The notes: generated by a model from the letters alone, not told the origin. A DNA stretch of 5,619 nucleotides from Chamaesiphon sp. (GCA_026786125.1 JAJAYU010000304.1:1-5619); one strand, 5' to 3'; numbered from the stretch's first letter, positions 1 through 5,395 are shown. Numbers and translations are program-made.

Positions 1-42
1 ACGATCGGTAGCTTGCTCCGTGGTAATGCTTTAGCTCCGTAG
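1..42 (+). CDS. possible C-terminal tail of an upstream gene
   Basis: Frame 1 is open from the window edge and ends at TAG (40-42), giving the tail TIGSLLRGNALAP. The strong terminator 34 bases further on shows that some transcript on this strand ends here, which fits a gene end. Thirteen residues are too few to name a family. The tail does not end in the aromatic residue expected of an Omp85/BamA barrel, the gene that often precedes lpxC in cyanobacteria. It could equally be a chance open frame. Confidence 0.2.
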   Translation, partial: TIGSLLRGNALAP

Positions 43-75
43 TCATTATTAATTTTTAACTCACACTTAAATTTG

Positions 76-106
76 AGGCAGATACACAATAGTATCTGCC
101 TTTTTT
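76..106 (+). terminator. intrinsic (Rho-independent) terminator
   Basis: A perfect 10-bp stem (AGGCAGATAC, 76-85, pairing with 92-101) encloses a 6-base loop and runs directly into six T residues (101-106). This is a textbook intrinsic terminator on the + strand. It should end transcription of the gene lying left of the window and insulate the toxin-antitoxin operon from it. Confidence 0.88.
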
Positions 107-173
107 GTCGATCTCGACCGATCAAGATTTCAATTTTAGCGAGGGTTAGATCGATGGATAGCGATCGGCTTAT

Positions 174-202
174 TTGACTTTCGGCAAATATCCGAATACA
201 AT
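174..202 (+). promoter_or_regulatory. sigma-70-type promoter of the toxin-antitoxin operon
   Basis: A -35 box TTGACT (174-179) and a -10 box TACAAT (197-202) are separated by exactly 17 bp; each box matches the consensus at five of six positions. Transcription would start near 209, about 20 bases before the antitoxin ATG at 229. No other comparably good pair was seen upstream of the operon. Confidence 0.7.
180..196. promoter_or_regulatory. inverted-repeat operator candidate within the promoter spacer
   Basis: TTCGG (180-184) and CCGAA (192-196) form a perfect inverted repeat around a 7-base A/T-rich centre, and together they occupy the whole 17-bp spacer between the -35 and -10 boxes. DUF1778 antitoxins bind DNA through a ribbon-helix-helix dimer and repress their own promoters, usually together with the toxin. 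A palindrome in this place would block RNA polymerase directly. Binding itself is inferred. Confidence 0.55.
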
Positions 203-228
203 CAAAGTGTGAACTAAAGAATAAATAT

Positions 229-519
229 ATGCCAACAGCACCGACAGCACAAGTCGCGAGAATTGAGGCTCGAATCAGTCCAGAATTAAAAGCGATGTTT
301 CAGACCGCAGCGGACATTGAAAATATTACCCTGTCAGAATTTTTGACGAAAAGCGCAAGAGAAGCAGCGCAGGATATCATTAGCAATCACAAGGTGCTCA
401 AACTCAGTGCTGAGGATAGCCGAGCCTTCGCAGATGCTATTCTCAACCCCAAAGAACCGAACGAAGCACTCAAGCAGGCAATGAAACGACACAAGCAGGA
501 ATTAGGAAATGTCTCTTAG
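229..519 (+). CDS. DUF1778 family antitoxin (TacA/AtaR-like)
   Basis: This 96-residue protein is the antitoxin of a type II toxin-antitoxin pair. Residues about 9-16 (VARIEARI) are the ribbon strand of a ribbon-helix-helix DNA-binding domain. Helix A follows at about 18-32, and TLSEFL (34-39) begins helix B, ending near 47. The C-terminal part, with LSAEDSRAFADAI (59-71), NPKEPNEAL (73-81) and a basic end, is the conserved DUF1778 tail that in characterised pairs wraps around the toxin and covers its acetyl-CoA site. The length is normal for the family. The ATG at 229 lies about 20 bases after the expected transcription start and has no clear Shine-Dalgarno, which is common in cyanobacteria. 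Its last 11 bases overlap the toxin gene, so the two are surely one operon. Repression through the 180-196 palindrome is inferred. Confidence 0.9.
   Translation: MPTAPTAQVARIEARISPELKAMFQTAADIENITLSEFLTKSAREAAQDIISNHKVLKLSAEDSRAFADAILNPKEPNEALKQAMKRHKQELGNVS
497..500 (+). promoter_or_regulatory. ribosome binding site of the GNAT toxin gene
   Basis: AGGA lies inside the 3' end of the antitoxin gene, 8 bases before the toxin ATG at 509. It supports that start codon and suggests that the toxin is translated by coupling with the antitoxin. Confidence 0.5.
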
Positions 520-1012
520 TATCGACCTACTCGATAGTAAGAAACACGATCGATCTTCGTTTAACTGCGGTATCACTAGTTTGGATGAGTACATCCAGAC
601 CAGAGCATCGCAGGAATTAAGGAAGCGAGTATCCACTCCCTTTATCTTGACTGACTCCCCATGTCGCCAAGTATTGGGTTACTACTGTCTATCGTCTTAC
701 TCAGTCGAAACGATTGAAATAGACGACAATATCGCAAAGAAGTTACCCAGATACCCACTACTACCAGCGATTTTACTTGGTCGATTGGCAGTAGACAACG
801 AACATCGAAGAAAAGGATACGGAGATCTATTAGTTTCTGATGCACTGAAACGGGCACTATCAGCCTCAATTCAAGTATCATCGGTTGCTGTGATTGTTGA
901 TGCCATTAGTCAAGATGCTGTTAGCTTCTATCTAAAATATGGTTTCACGGAATTTCAAACAGATCCGATGAAATTATATATCTTGTTGGACGAGATCGAG
1001 AAATCGATTTGA
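509..1012 (+). CDS. GNAT acetyltransferase toxin (TacT/AtaT-like)
   Basis: This 167-residue protein is the toxin partner of the DUF1778 antitoxin. Characterised relatives (TacT, AtaT, ItaT) use acetyl-CoA to acetylate the amino group of aminoacyl-tRNA in the cytoplasm and so stop translation. Which tRNA this one targets cannot be read from the sequence. Visible family marks are the N-terminal signature HDRSSFNCGITSLDEYI (13-29), the strand GRLAVD (91-96), the acetyl-CoA pyrophosphate loop RRKGYG (100-105), and FYLKYGF (140-146). In that last motif Tyr141 sits where the catalytic tyrosine lies in TacT. Length and motif order are normal, and no key residue is missing, so the toxin looks active. 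It starts within the antitoxin gene (11-base overlap), with AGGA 8 bases before the ATG. Confidence 0.9.
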   Translation: MSLSIDLLDSKKHDRSSFNCGITSLDEYIQTRASQELRKRVSTPFILTDSPCRQVLGYYCLSSYSVETIEIDDNIAKKLPRYPLLPAILLGRLAVDNEHRRKGYGDLLVSDALKRALSASIQVSSVAVIVDAISQDAVSFYLKYGFTEFQTDPMKLYILLDEIEKSI

Positions 1013-1087
1013 AACCAAATAATAACCAGTCAATTAAGGTACTGGACATTGGTCAAATTGGTACCGATCGCTAAATAGGGAGTAAAA

Positions 1088-1116
1088 TTGACACTCGCAG
1101 CTAAGTTTGGTGTAAC
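1088..1116 (+). promoter_or_regulatory. candidate promoter for the lpxC-fabZ-lpxA-lpxB cluster
   Basis: A perfect -35 box TTGACA (1088-1093) is followed after 17 bp by TGTAAC (1111-1116), which matches the -10 consensus at four of six positions. It would place a start near 1123, about 44 bases before the lpxC GTG. It is the best candidate in the 154-bp gap between the toxin and lpxC. Read-through from the toxin operon is the alternative, since no terminator is seen in the gap. Confidence 0.4.
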
Positions 1117-1166
1117 TTGGACTTTGGACACGATCGCACCTCCACTGCATAACTAACTAAAACTAA

Positions 1167-2054
1167 GTGGTAAATATCCAGCCAGAACAAGATTTAAGTT
1201 TCACCACCCAACTCCCACCAACGCCAGGGCAGAAACACTACTCGACCCTTTGTGAAATTCAAGGAATTGGCTTGCATTCGGGAGTAGCTACTACGGTCAA
1301 AGTTATGACCGCAGATCCTGGATCGGGACGTTATTTTGTGCGGGTAGATTTGCCAACGCAACCACAGATTCCGGCGCACATTAGCCACGTTAGCCAGACA
1401 ACGCTCTCGACCGAATTGACTGCAAATGGGGCTTCGGTGCGGACAGTAGAGCATTTACTCGCAGCTTTAACGGCATTGGGGATTGAAGATGCGCGGATCG
1501 AGATCGATGGGGCTGAATTGCCACTGCTAGATGGTTCGGCACGAGTTTGGGTGGATGAGCTTGTTCGATCAAATCCAGAGTCCTTACCAGCTCATTTAGC
1601 TACCGCTGGAGTGTTAAACGAACCAGTTTGGATCTACCAAGGTGATGCGTTTGTGGCGGCACTGCCATCGTCAGTGCTGAGATTTACTTATGGTATCGAT
1701 TTTGATGTAGCTCCAATTGGCAATCAGTGGCACAGTTGGCAGCCAAACAAAGAAAATTTTGCCACTGAAATTGCCCCTGCGCGGACATTTGGATTGGCTT
1801 CCCAGATCGACCAATTGCGATCGGCTGGACTAATTAAAGGTGGTAGTTTAGACAATGCCCTAGTTTGTGATGAACATCAGTGGCTCAACCCGCCGCTGAG
1901 ATTCGCCAATGAGCCATGCCGTCATAAACTATTAGATTTAATCGGCGACCTGAGCTTACTCGGCAAACTGCCCCAGGCACATTTCCTCGCTTACAAAGCC
2001 AGCCATCAATTGCACGTTCAACTAGCGCAAAGGCTCCATGAAATGGGATATTAG
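1167..2054 (+). CDS. lpxC: UDP-3-O-acyl-N-acetylglucosamine deacetylase
   Basis: LpxC removes the acetyl group from UDP-3-O-acyl-GlcNAc, the committed step of lipid A synthesis, as a cytoplasmic zinc enzyme. The 295-residue product has the two LpxC repeats and all the known active-site groups. VEHLLAAL (94-101) carries the catalytic Glu95 and zinc ligand His96. [10 protein letters not shown] (253-262) gives zinc ligands His253 and Asp257, with Lys254 and Asp261. AYKASH (275-280) gives His280, whose spacing to Asp261 equals that of Asp246 to His265 in E. coli; the usual Gly before that His is Ser. The GTG start directly follows an in-frame TAA (1164-1166), so no earlier start is possible. The next Met in frame is residue 47, inside the domain, so GTG is accepted although no Shine-Dalgarno is visible. 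Residues 1-24 are a short N-terminal extension. It is the first gene of the lipid A cluster. Confidence 0.95.
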   Translation: MVNIQPEQDLSFTTQLPPTPGQKHYSTLCEIQGIGLHSGVATTVKVMTADPGSGRYFVRVDLPTQPQIPAHISHVSQTTLSTELTANGASVRTVEHLLAALTALGIEDARIEIDGAELPLLDGSARVWVDELVRSNPESLPAHLATAGVLNEPVWIYQGDAFVAALPSSVLRFTYGIDFDVAPIGNQWHSWQPNKENFATEIAPARTFGLASQIDQLRSAGLIKGGSLDNALVCDEHQWLNPPLRFANEPCRHKLLDLIGDLSLLGKLPQAHFLAYKASHQLHVQLAQRLHEMGY

Positions 2055-2065
2055 ATTAGTTGACA

Positions 2066-2175
2066 TTTCTCCTTACGGAGACGCTATTGCTCTGGCGTTA
2101 GCCCGTAGGCACGGGCAAACGCTCTGCTACCGCTACGGCTACGCTCTGCTGAGGCAGACGCTACGCGAACAATGC
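2066..2175. repeat. GC-rich interspersed palindromic repeat between lpxC and fabZ
   Basis: This block is built of short palindromes. TCTCC/GGAGA (2068-2072 with 2077-2081) has loop TTAC. GCCCGT/ACGGGC (2101-2106 with 2111-2116) has loop AGGC. TCTGC/GCAGA (2145-2149 with 2154-2158) has loop TGAG. The 10-mer ACGCTCTGCT occurs twice (2119-2128 and 2141-2150), and GCTACGCGAAC closes the block. Its composition differs from the A/T-rich spacers around it. Motifs such as GGAGACGCT and GCTACGCGAAC resemble small dispersed repeats known from filamentous cyanobacteria (from memory). It follows the lpxC stop by 11 bases and may stabilise or attenuate the transcript. Confidence 0.65.
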
Positions 2176-2232
2176 GAGCAGTTAACAACAGAAAGATGAT
2201 CAGCTAGATTCGGTGACAACCAATAACTAATT

Positions 2233-2244
2233 ATTAGGCCTAAT
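2233..2244. repeat. 12-bp perfect palindrome over the fabZ start codon
   Basis: ATTAGGCCTAAT is a perfect palindrome and includes the first two bases of the fabZ ATG (2243-2245) as well as the only Shine-Dalgarno-like AGG (2236-2238). It could be a protein-binding dyad or arise by chance; a hairpin would need a loop and so would have only 4 bp. Confidence 0.35.
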
Positions 2245-2761
2245 GTCTACTACACTCGATCGATCTCAAGAGACTATTGCTATTGCGGTCGAACCAGCAC
2301 AGCACAAAACTTCTCCACCAGTGAAAACCACCTTTAATCTCCAAGAAATTCACAAGCTGCTACCCCATCGCTACCCTTTTGCCCTCGTTGATAAGATTAT
2401 CGACTTTGTACCAGGCGAAAAAGCGGTTGGCGTGAAGAATATCACCTTTAATGAACCCTTTTTCCAAGGACACTTCCCTGGGCATCCACTCATGCCTGGC
2501 GTAATGATCATCGAAGCAATGGCGCAAGTAGGCGGGATTATTCTCACCCAACTCCCAGAATATAATGGGGGCTTGTTTGTATTCACAGGCATCGATGGTG
2601 CCAAATTCCGCCGTCAAGTGGTTCCTGGGGATCAATTAATCATGACAGTGGAACTCCAGACCTTCAAACGTCGTCGGTTTGCCAAGATGCACGCTCGCGC
2701 CGAAGTCGATGGTCAACTAGCCGCATCTGGAGATCTCACGTTTGCTCTAGTCGAAGTATAA
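2243..2761 (+). CDS. fabZ: 3-hydroxyacyl-[acyl-carrier-protein] dehydratase FabZ
   Basis: FabZ dehydrates (3R)-3-hydroxyacyl-ACP to trans-2-enoyl-ACP in fatty acid elongation. Because the same 3-hydroxyacyl-ACPs are the acyl donors for LpxA, its place in a lipid A cluster reflects the balance between membrane phospholipid and lipid A. The 172-residue product shows the hot-dog fold signature: [12 protein letters not shown] (39-50), then [15 protein letters not shown] (73-87) with catalytic His77, and EAMAQVGG (91-98) with catalytic Glu91. The 14-residue spacing between the two is that of E. coli His54 and Glu68. The first 30 or so residues are a low-complexity extension before the domain, which in E. 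coli FabZ begins almost at once. An in-frame TAA (2228-2230) lies just upstream and the next Met is residue 84, so ATG 2243 is the start. It follows lpxC after 188 bp. Confidence 0.95.
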   Translation: MSTTLDRSQETIAIAVEPAQHKTSPPVKTTFNLQEIHKLLPHRYPFALVDKIIDFVPGEKAVGVKNITFNEPFFQGHFPGHPLMPGVMIIEAMAQVGGIILTQLPEYNGGLFVFTGIDGAKFRRQVVPGDQLIMTVELQTFKRRRFAKMHARAEVDGQLAASGDLTFALVEV

Positions 2762-2831
2762 GTTGAACGTTGGTCATCGATGATCTAAAACAGATGAGAG
2801 TGAAAGCCGCTTTCAAGATGGTACAACCGAC

Positions 2832-2851
2832 GTTATGCGTTGGCGTATAAC
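2832..2851 (+). other. hairpin in the fabZ-lpxA spacer
   Basis: GTTATGCG (2832-2839) pairs with CGTATAAC (2844-2851) through eight base pairs, one of them G-U, around the loop TTGG. No T run follows, so it is not an intrinsic terminator. In the RNA it may serve as a processing or stability element between fabZ and lpxA. Confidence 0.35.
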
Positions 2852-2906
2852 CGCACATCAGCTAGCATCTGCATCACCGATAACCCAACTGTAGGAAAAT
2901 GACAAG

Positions 2907-3749
2907 ATGGCTGGAGTAGCAATGTTAATGACACGAATTCACCCTACCGCTGTGGTGCATCCCAGTGCGGAACTCGATCCGACTGTACAAATTGGCCCCT
3001 ACGCAATTATTGGCGAGAACGTCAAGATCGGTGCAGGGACAACTGTTGGTGCCCATGCAATTATTGAAGGGCCAACAATTATCGGGGTTGGCAATCAGAT
3101 TTTCCCTGGCGCGGCGATCGGATTAGATAGCCAGGATCTAAAATACAAAGGCGGCGAAACTTGGGTCAAAATTGGTGACTATAATCGAATTCGCGAATAT
3201 GTGACGATTAACCGCGCCACAGATAGCGGCGAGGCGACGGTGATTGGTAATCACAATCTATTGATGGCTTATGTCCACATCGCCCACAATTGCACGATCG
3301 AAGATAATGTTAAAATTGCCAACGCGACATCTCTAGCTGGCGACGTATATGTAGAGTCTGAAGCCGTAATTAGTGGTGTCCTCGGTATCCATCAATTCGT
3401 TCGCGTCGGTAGATTGTCAATGATTGGTGGGATGACCAGAATTCAGCGGGATGTACCGCCATTTACAATTGTCGAAGGCACCCCAGCAAGAGTTCGCTCG
3501 CTCAATTTTGTTGGGTTAGAACGTGCTGGCTGTACTCCCGAAGAAATAGCAATTCTCAAAAAAGCTTTTCGGACTATTTATCACTCCCAAAAAACCCTCA
3601 GCCAATCCCTAGATGATCTAAACTTACTCGCTGACTCCGAACGAGTCCAATATCTCCAGAGATTTTTAAGACTCTCGATCGACGGCAAGAAGGATAATAA
3701 ACGCAGAGGACTAATTCCAGGTAAATCAGTTAATTCAATTGATAATTGA
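2907..3749 (+). CDS. lpxA: UDP-N-acetylglucosamine O-acyltransferase
   Basis: LpxA transfers a 3-hydroxyacyl chain from ACP to the 3-OH of UDP-GlcNAc, the first step of lipid A synthesis, in the cytoplasm as a homotrimer. The product, up to 280 residues, is a left-handed beta-helix of hexapeptide repeats (roughly residues 11-190) followed by a helical C-terminus. IGLDSQDLKYKG (71-82) and DYNRIREYVTINR (91-103) are family signatures. HIAHNC (124-129) holds the catalytic His127, equivalent to E. coli His125. HQFVRVGRLSMIGG (162-175) ends in Gly175 at the acyl-chain ruler position (Gly173 in E. coli), which suggests room for a long chain. The start is uncertain. ATG 2907 has AGGA 10 bases upstream, but ATG 2928 gives MTRIHPTAVVHP, closest to relatives, with GGAG 11 bases upstream; ATG 2922 is also in frame. 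The last codons and the stop lie in a heptamer repeat. Confidence 0.95.
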   Translation: MAGVAMLMTRIHPTAVVHPSAELDPTVQIGPYAIIGENVKIGAGTTVGAHAIIEGPTIIGVGNQIFPGAAIGLDSQDLKYKGGETWVKIGDYNRIREYVTINRATDSGEATVIGNHNLLMAYVHIAHNCTIEDNVKIANATSLAGDVYVESEAVISGVLGIHQFVRVGRLSMIGGMTRIQRDVPPFTIVEGTPARVRSLNFVGLERAGCTPEEIAILKKAFRTIYHSQKTLSQSLDDLNLLADSERVQYLQRFLRLSIDGKKDNKRRGLIPGKSVNSIDN

Positions 3750-3771
3750 TAATCGATTATCGATTATCGAT
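3741..3771. repeat. heptamer tandem repeat through the lpxA stop codon
   Basis: Four consecutive 7-base units of the form GATWATY are followed by a partial GAT. The array starts in the last codons of lpxA and contains its TGA (3747-3749). Units 2 and 3 together make a 14-bp perfect palindrome, GATAATCGATTATC (3748-3761). This is the form of the short tandemly repeated (STRR) heptamers known in cyanobacteria. Confidence 0.6.
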
Positions 3772-3790
3772 CAGTGGGCATCAAAGATCA

Positions 3791-3840
3791 TTTACCATCC
3801 ACCATTCACTATCGACCATTCACCATCCACCATTTCACTA
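3791..3840. repeat. degenerate heptamer array just before lpxB
   Basis: Six 7-base units in perfect phase (3791-3832) follow the consensus TYCACCA, each differing by at most about two bases. A seventh unit (3833-3840) has one extra T. The array ends 4 bases before the lpxB GTG, so it fills the leader and leaves no Shine-Dalgarno. The unit is unrelated to the GATWATY array 20 bases upstream. Confidence 0.65.
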
Positions 3841-3844
3841 ACTC

Positions 3845-5014
3845 GTGACAACTAACGCAAAAACAATTTTCATCAGCACTGGAGACGTATCTGGCGATCT
3901 GCAAGGGGCATTGCTGGTAACAGCACTTAGGCAACTAGGGGAGAAATCAGGGATTGATCTGAATATTGTCGCTCTTGGTGGCAGTAAAATGGCCGCAGCA
4001 GGGGCAACAATCCTCGCAGACACCACGGTAATTAGATCGATCGGAATTTGGGAAGCTATCGCTTTTATCATCCCCACAATCCAAGTTCAGAACGTTGCCA
4101 AAAAGTATCTAAAAACCACACCACCAGATGTAATTGTCTTGATTGATTACAATACGCCGAATGCGGTGATTGGTAACTACGCCAAAAGTGTCTTTCCAGA
4201 TGTGCAAATTGTTTATTATATTGCGCCACAAGAATGGGTGTGGTCGATTAATAATAAACGCACTGCGACGATCGTCAAATTCACTGATGAAATCTTATCA
4301 ATTTTCCCCGCAGAAGCAAATTATTATGCTGAACGCGGTGCGAATGTTAAATTTGTCGGACATCCATTGATCGATCGAGTGGCTACCTTACCTAGTCGTA
4401 AAGTTGCCCGTAAGAATTTGGGAATTGCTGATGATGAAATTGCGATCGCTTTAATTCCCGCATCCCTTAAACAAGAATTAAAATATCTGGTGCCAGCTAT
4501 ATTTGCAGCAGCCCAACAGATTCAGGCAAAACTACCCAATGTCCGGTTCTGGATTCCGCTCTCTCGTGACGTTTTCAAAGCAGAGTTAGAACGAGCAATT
4601 CAATCATACAATATCAACGCTACAATTGTTGCTAAAAATGCCGATGATGCAATCTGTGCCGCAGATCTGGCGATCGCTAAAAGCGGTACCGTAAATTTAG
4701 AATTGGCATTATTAAGTATTCCGCAAGTAGTAATTTACAGATTCAGTAAAGTCACCGCTTGGTTGGGTCGAAACGTCTTTAAAGTTGAGGTGCCGTTTAT
4801 GTCTCCACCCAACTTGGTAGAGATGAAAAATATCGTACCAGAACTATTGCAAGAAGAAGCTACTTCCGATCGGATAGCGAGAGAAAGTCTCGAACTAATC
4901 TTGAACCAATCACGCCGAAATCAGATGCTAGCTGATTATCATCAAATGCAGACGGCTGTAGGGAATCCAGGTGTATGTGATCGAGTCGCAGCAGCCATAT
5001 TTGCTAAGTTTTAA
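3845..5014 (+). CDS. lpxB: lipid-A-disaccharide synthase
   Basis: LpxB, a peripheral membrane GT19 glycosyltransferase, joins UDP-2,3-diacylglucosamine and lipid X (2,3-diacylglucosamine 1-phosphate) into the beta-1,6 disaccharide of lipid A. The 389-residue product is full length for the family. It shows STGDVSGD (11-18), LIDYNTPN (99-106, Asp101 matching E. coli Asp98), APQEWVW (127-133), VGHPLIDR (171-178), AKSGTVNLE (278-286) and SPPNLV (320-325). Two motif residues differ. The N-terminal GExSGD reads GDVSGD (Asp14 for Glu), and the GSR motif of the UDP-sugar site reads PASLKQEL (205-212), with Leu208 (codon CTT, 4466-4468) in place of Arg. The GTG start is forced, because an in-frame TAA lies at 3839-3841 and the next Met is residue 49. 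No terminator is clear downstream. Confidence 0.93.
   Translation: MTTNAKTIFISTGDVSGDLQGALLVTALRQLGEKSGIDLNIVALGGSKMAAAGATILADTTVIRSIGIWEAIAFIIPTIQVQNVAKKYLKTTPPDVIVLIDYNTPNAVIGNYAKSVFPDVQIVYYIAPQEWVWSINNKRTATIVKFTDEILSIFPAEANYYAERGANVKFVGHPLIDRVATLPSRKVARKNLGIADDEIAIALIPASLKQELKYLVPAIFAAAQQIQAKLPNVRFWIPLSRDVFKAELERAIQSYNINATIVAKNADDAICAADLAIAKSGTVNLELALLSIPQVVIYRFSKVTAWLGRNVFKVEVPFMSPPNLVEMKNIVPELLQEEATSDRIARESLELILNQSRRNQMLADYHQMQTAVGNPGVCDRVAAAIFAKF
4442..4449. repeat. HIP1 octamer GCGATCGC
   Basis: An exact copy of the highly iterated palindrome that is over-represented in many cyanobacterial genomes. It lies in lpxB just before the altered GSR motif and supports the assignment to cyanobacteria. 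Confidence 0.75.
4670..4677. repeat. HIP1 octamer GCGATCGC
   Basis: A second exact HIP1 copy within lpxB, 228 bp after the first. Many further near-copies containing CGATCG occur across the window. Confidence 0.75.
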
Positions 5015-5052
5015 TTATACATTAATCATGGTTCTGGGTTTGTGATTTGCGA

Positions 5053-5331
5053 TTAAAAATACCAGTCATGGTGATATCTGTAATCAGTAATCAGTAATCC
5101 CAGAGTTCCCAAACCATTGAGCATCGGATAAATTGCTTCCAGATGAAAGATTTCACCTGTATGAATCGCCAGCAACAGCCCGCGTGAAATTCCCAAATTC
5201 CAACGCCACTCTGCTGTTATCGTCGTAGCCATCCCCGTTAGTGTAGTTAAGATTAACGGTAGGAAGATAATCTAAGCTAGCACGCGATGATATTTACGAA
5301 AAGCTTTTCTTAAATGGATGAGAGAAGTCAT
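5053..5331 (-). pseudogene. PepSY-type small membrane protein gene, interrupted by an in-frame stop
   Basis: On the minus strand an ATG at 5331-5329 opens a 92-codon frame ending at TAA (5055-5053), broken once by TAG at codon 20 (5274-5272). The N-terminal part, MTSLIHLRKAFRKYHRVLA, is a basic amphipathic lead. After the stop come a membrane segment, IIFLPLILTTLTGMA, a short polar stretch, LLLAIHTGEIFHLEAIYP and a second hydrophobic run, NGLGTLGLLI. The order R-K-x-H-R, LPL-LT-LTG, IHxGE, LNGLG matches short PepSY-associated membrane proteins common in cyanobacteria (about 90-110 residues, function unknown), which run through this site without a stop. The frame is otherwise intact, so the nonsense change is probably recent, or a sequencing error. 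Translation from the next ATG (5232-5230) would lose the first membrane segment. It converges on lpxB with a 38-bp gap. Confidence 0.6.
5080..5100. repeat. heptamer tandem repeat inside the 3' end of the interrupted gene
   Basis: GTAATCA occurs twice and is followed by GTAATCC, three units in phase. On the minus strand they encode the LLITDY stretch near the C-terminus of the small membrane protein. The complement, GATTACT, shares its GATTA core with the GATTATC units in the lpxA array. Confidence 0.55.
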
Positions 5332-5358
5332 AAATTAGTCACTATTAATATTGTTTAC

Positions 5359-5395
5359 TAGCTTGATCGACACTCTGGTTGAGTTGTGCAAGCTA
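5359..5395. repeat. inverted repeat upstream of the interrupted gene
   Basis: TAGCTTG (5359-5365) and CAAGCTA (5389-5395) form a perfect 7-bp stem. Inside it ACACTC and GAGTTGT can pair further with one bulged base around TGGTT. It lies 28-64 bases before the minus-strand ATG and could be a leader hairpin or a binding site. No T run follows on either strand. Confidence 0.35.

Noticed and set aside
642..881. minus-strand open frame inside the toxin gene
   Set aside because: It is antisense to a well-supported GNAT gene, with no domain-like pattern.
1194..1572. two minus-strand open frames inside lpxC
   Set aside because: Both are shadows of the lpxC coding sequence, with composition typical of antisense translation.
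2060..2088. TTGACA after the lpxC stop as a fabZ promoter
   Set aside because: The -35 is perfect, but nothing resembling a -10 box lies 16-18 bp downstream, and the palindromic repeat occupies that place.
2360..2635. two minus-strand open frames inside fabZ
   Set aside because: They overlap the conserved FabZ core, and neither has a recognisable motif or start signal.
3741..3840. heptamer arrays as a CRISPR array
   Set aside because: The units are directly contiguous 7-mers without spacers, so they are simple tandem repeats.
4170..4370. alternative + frame in lpxB
   Set aside because: It lies wholly within lpxB in another frame and looks like random translation.
5024..5047. stem AATCA/TGATT after lpxB as terminator
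   Set aside because: Only 5 A/T-rich base pairs, a 14-base loop and no T run; not a convincing intrinsic terminator.
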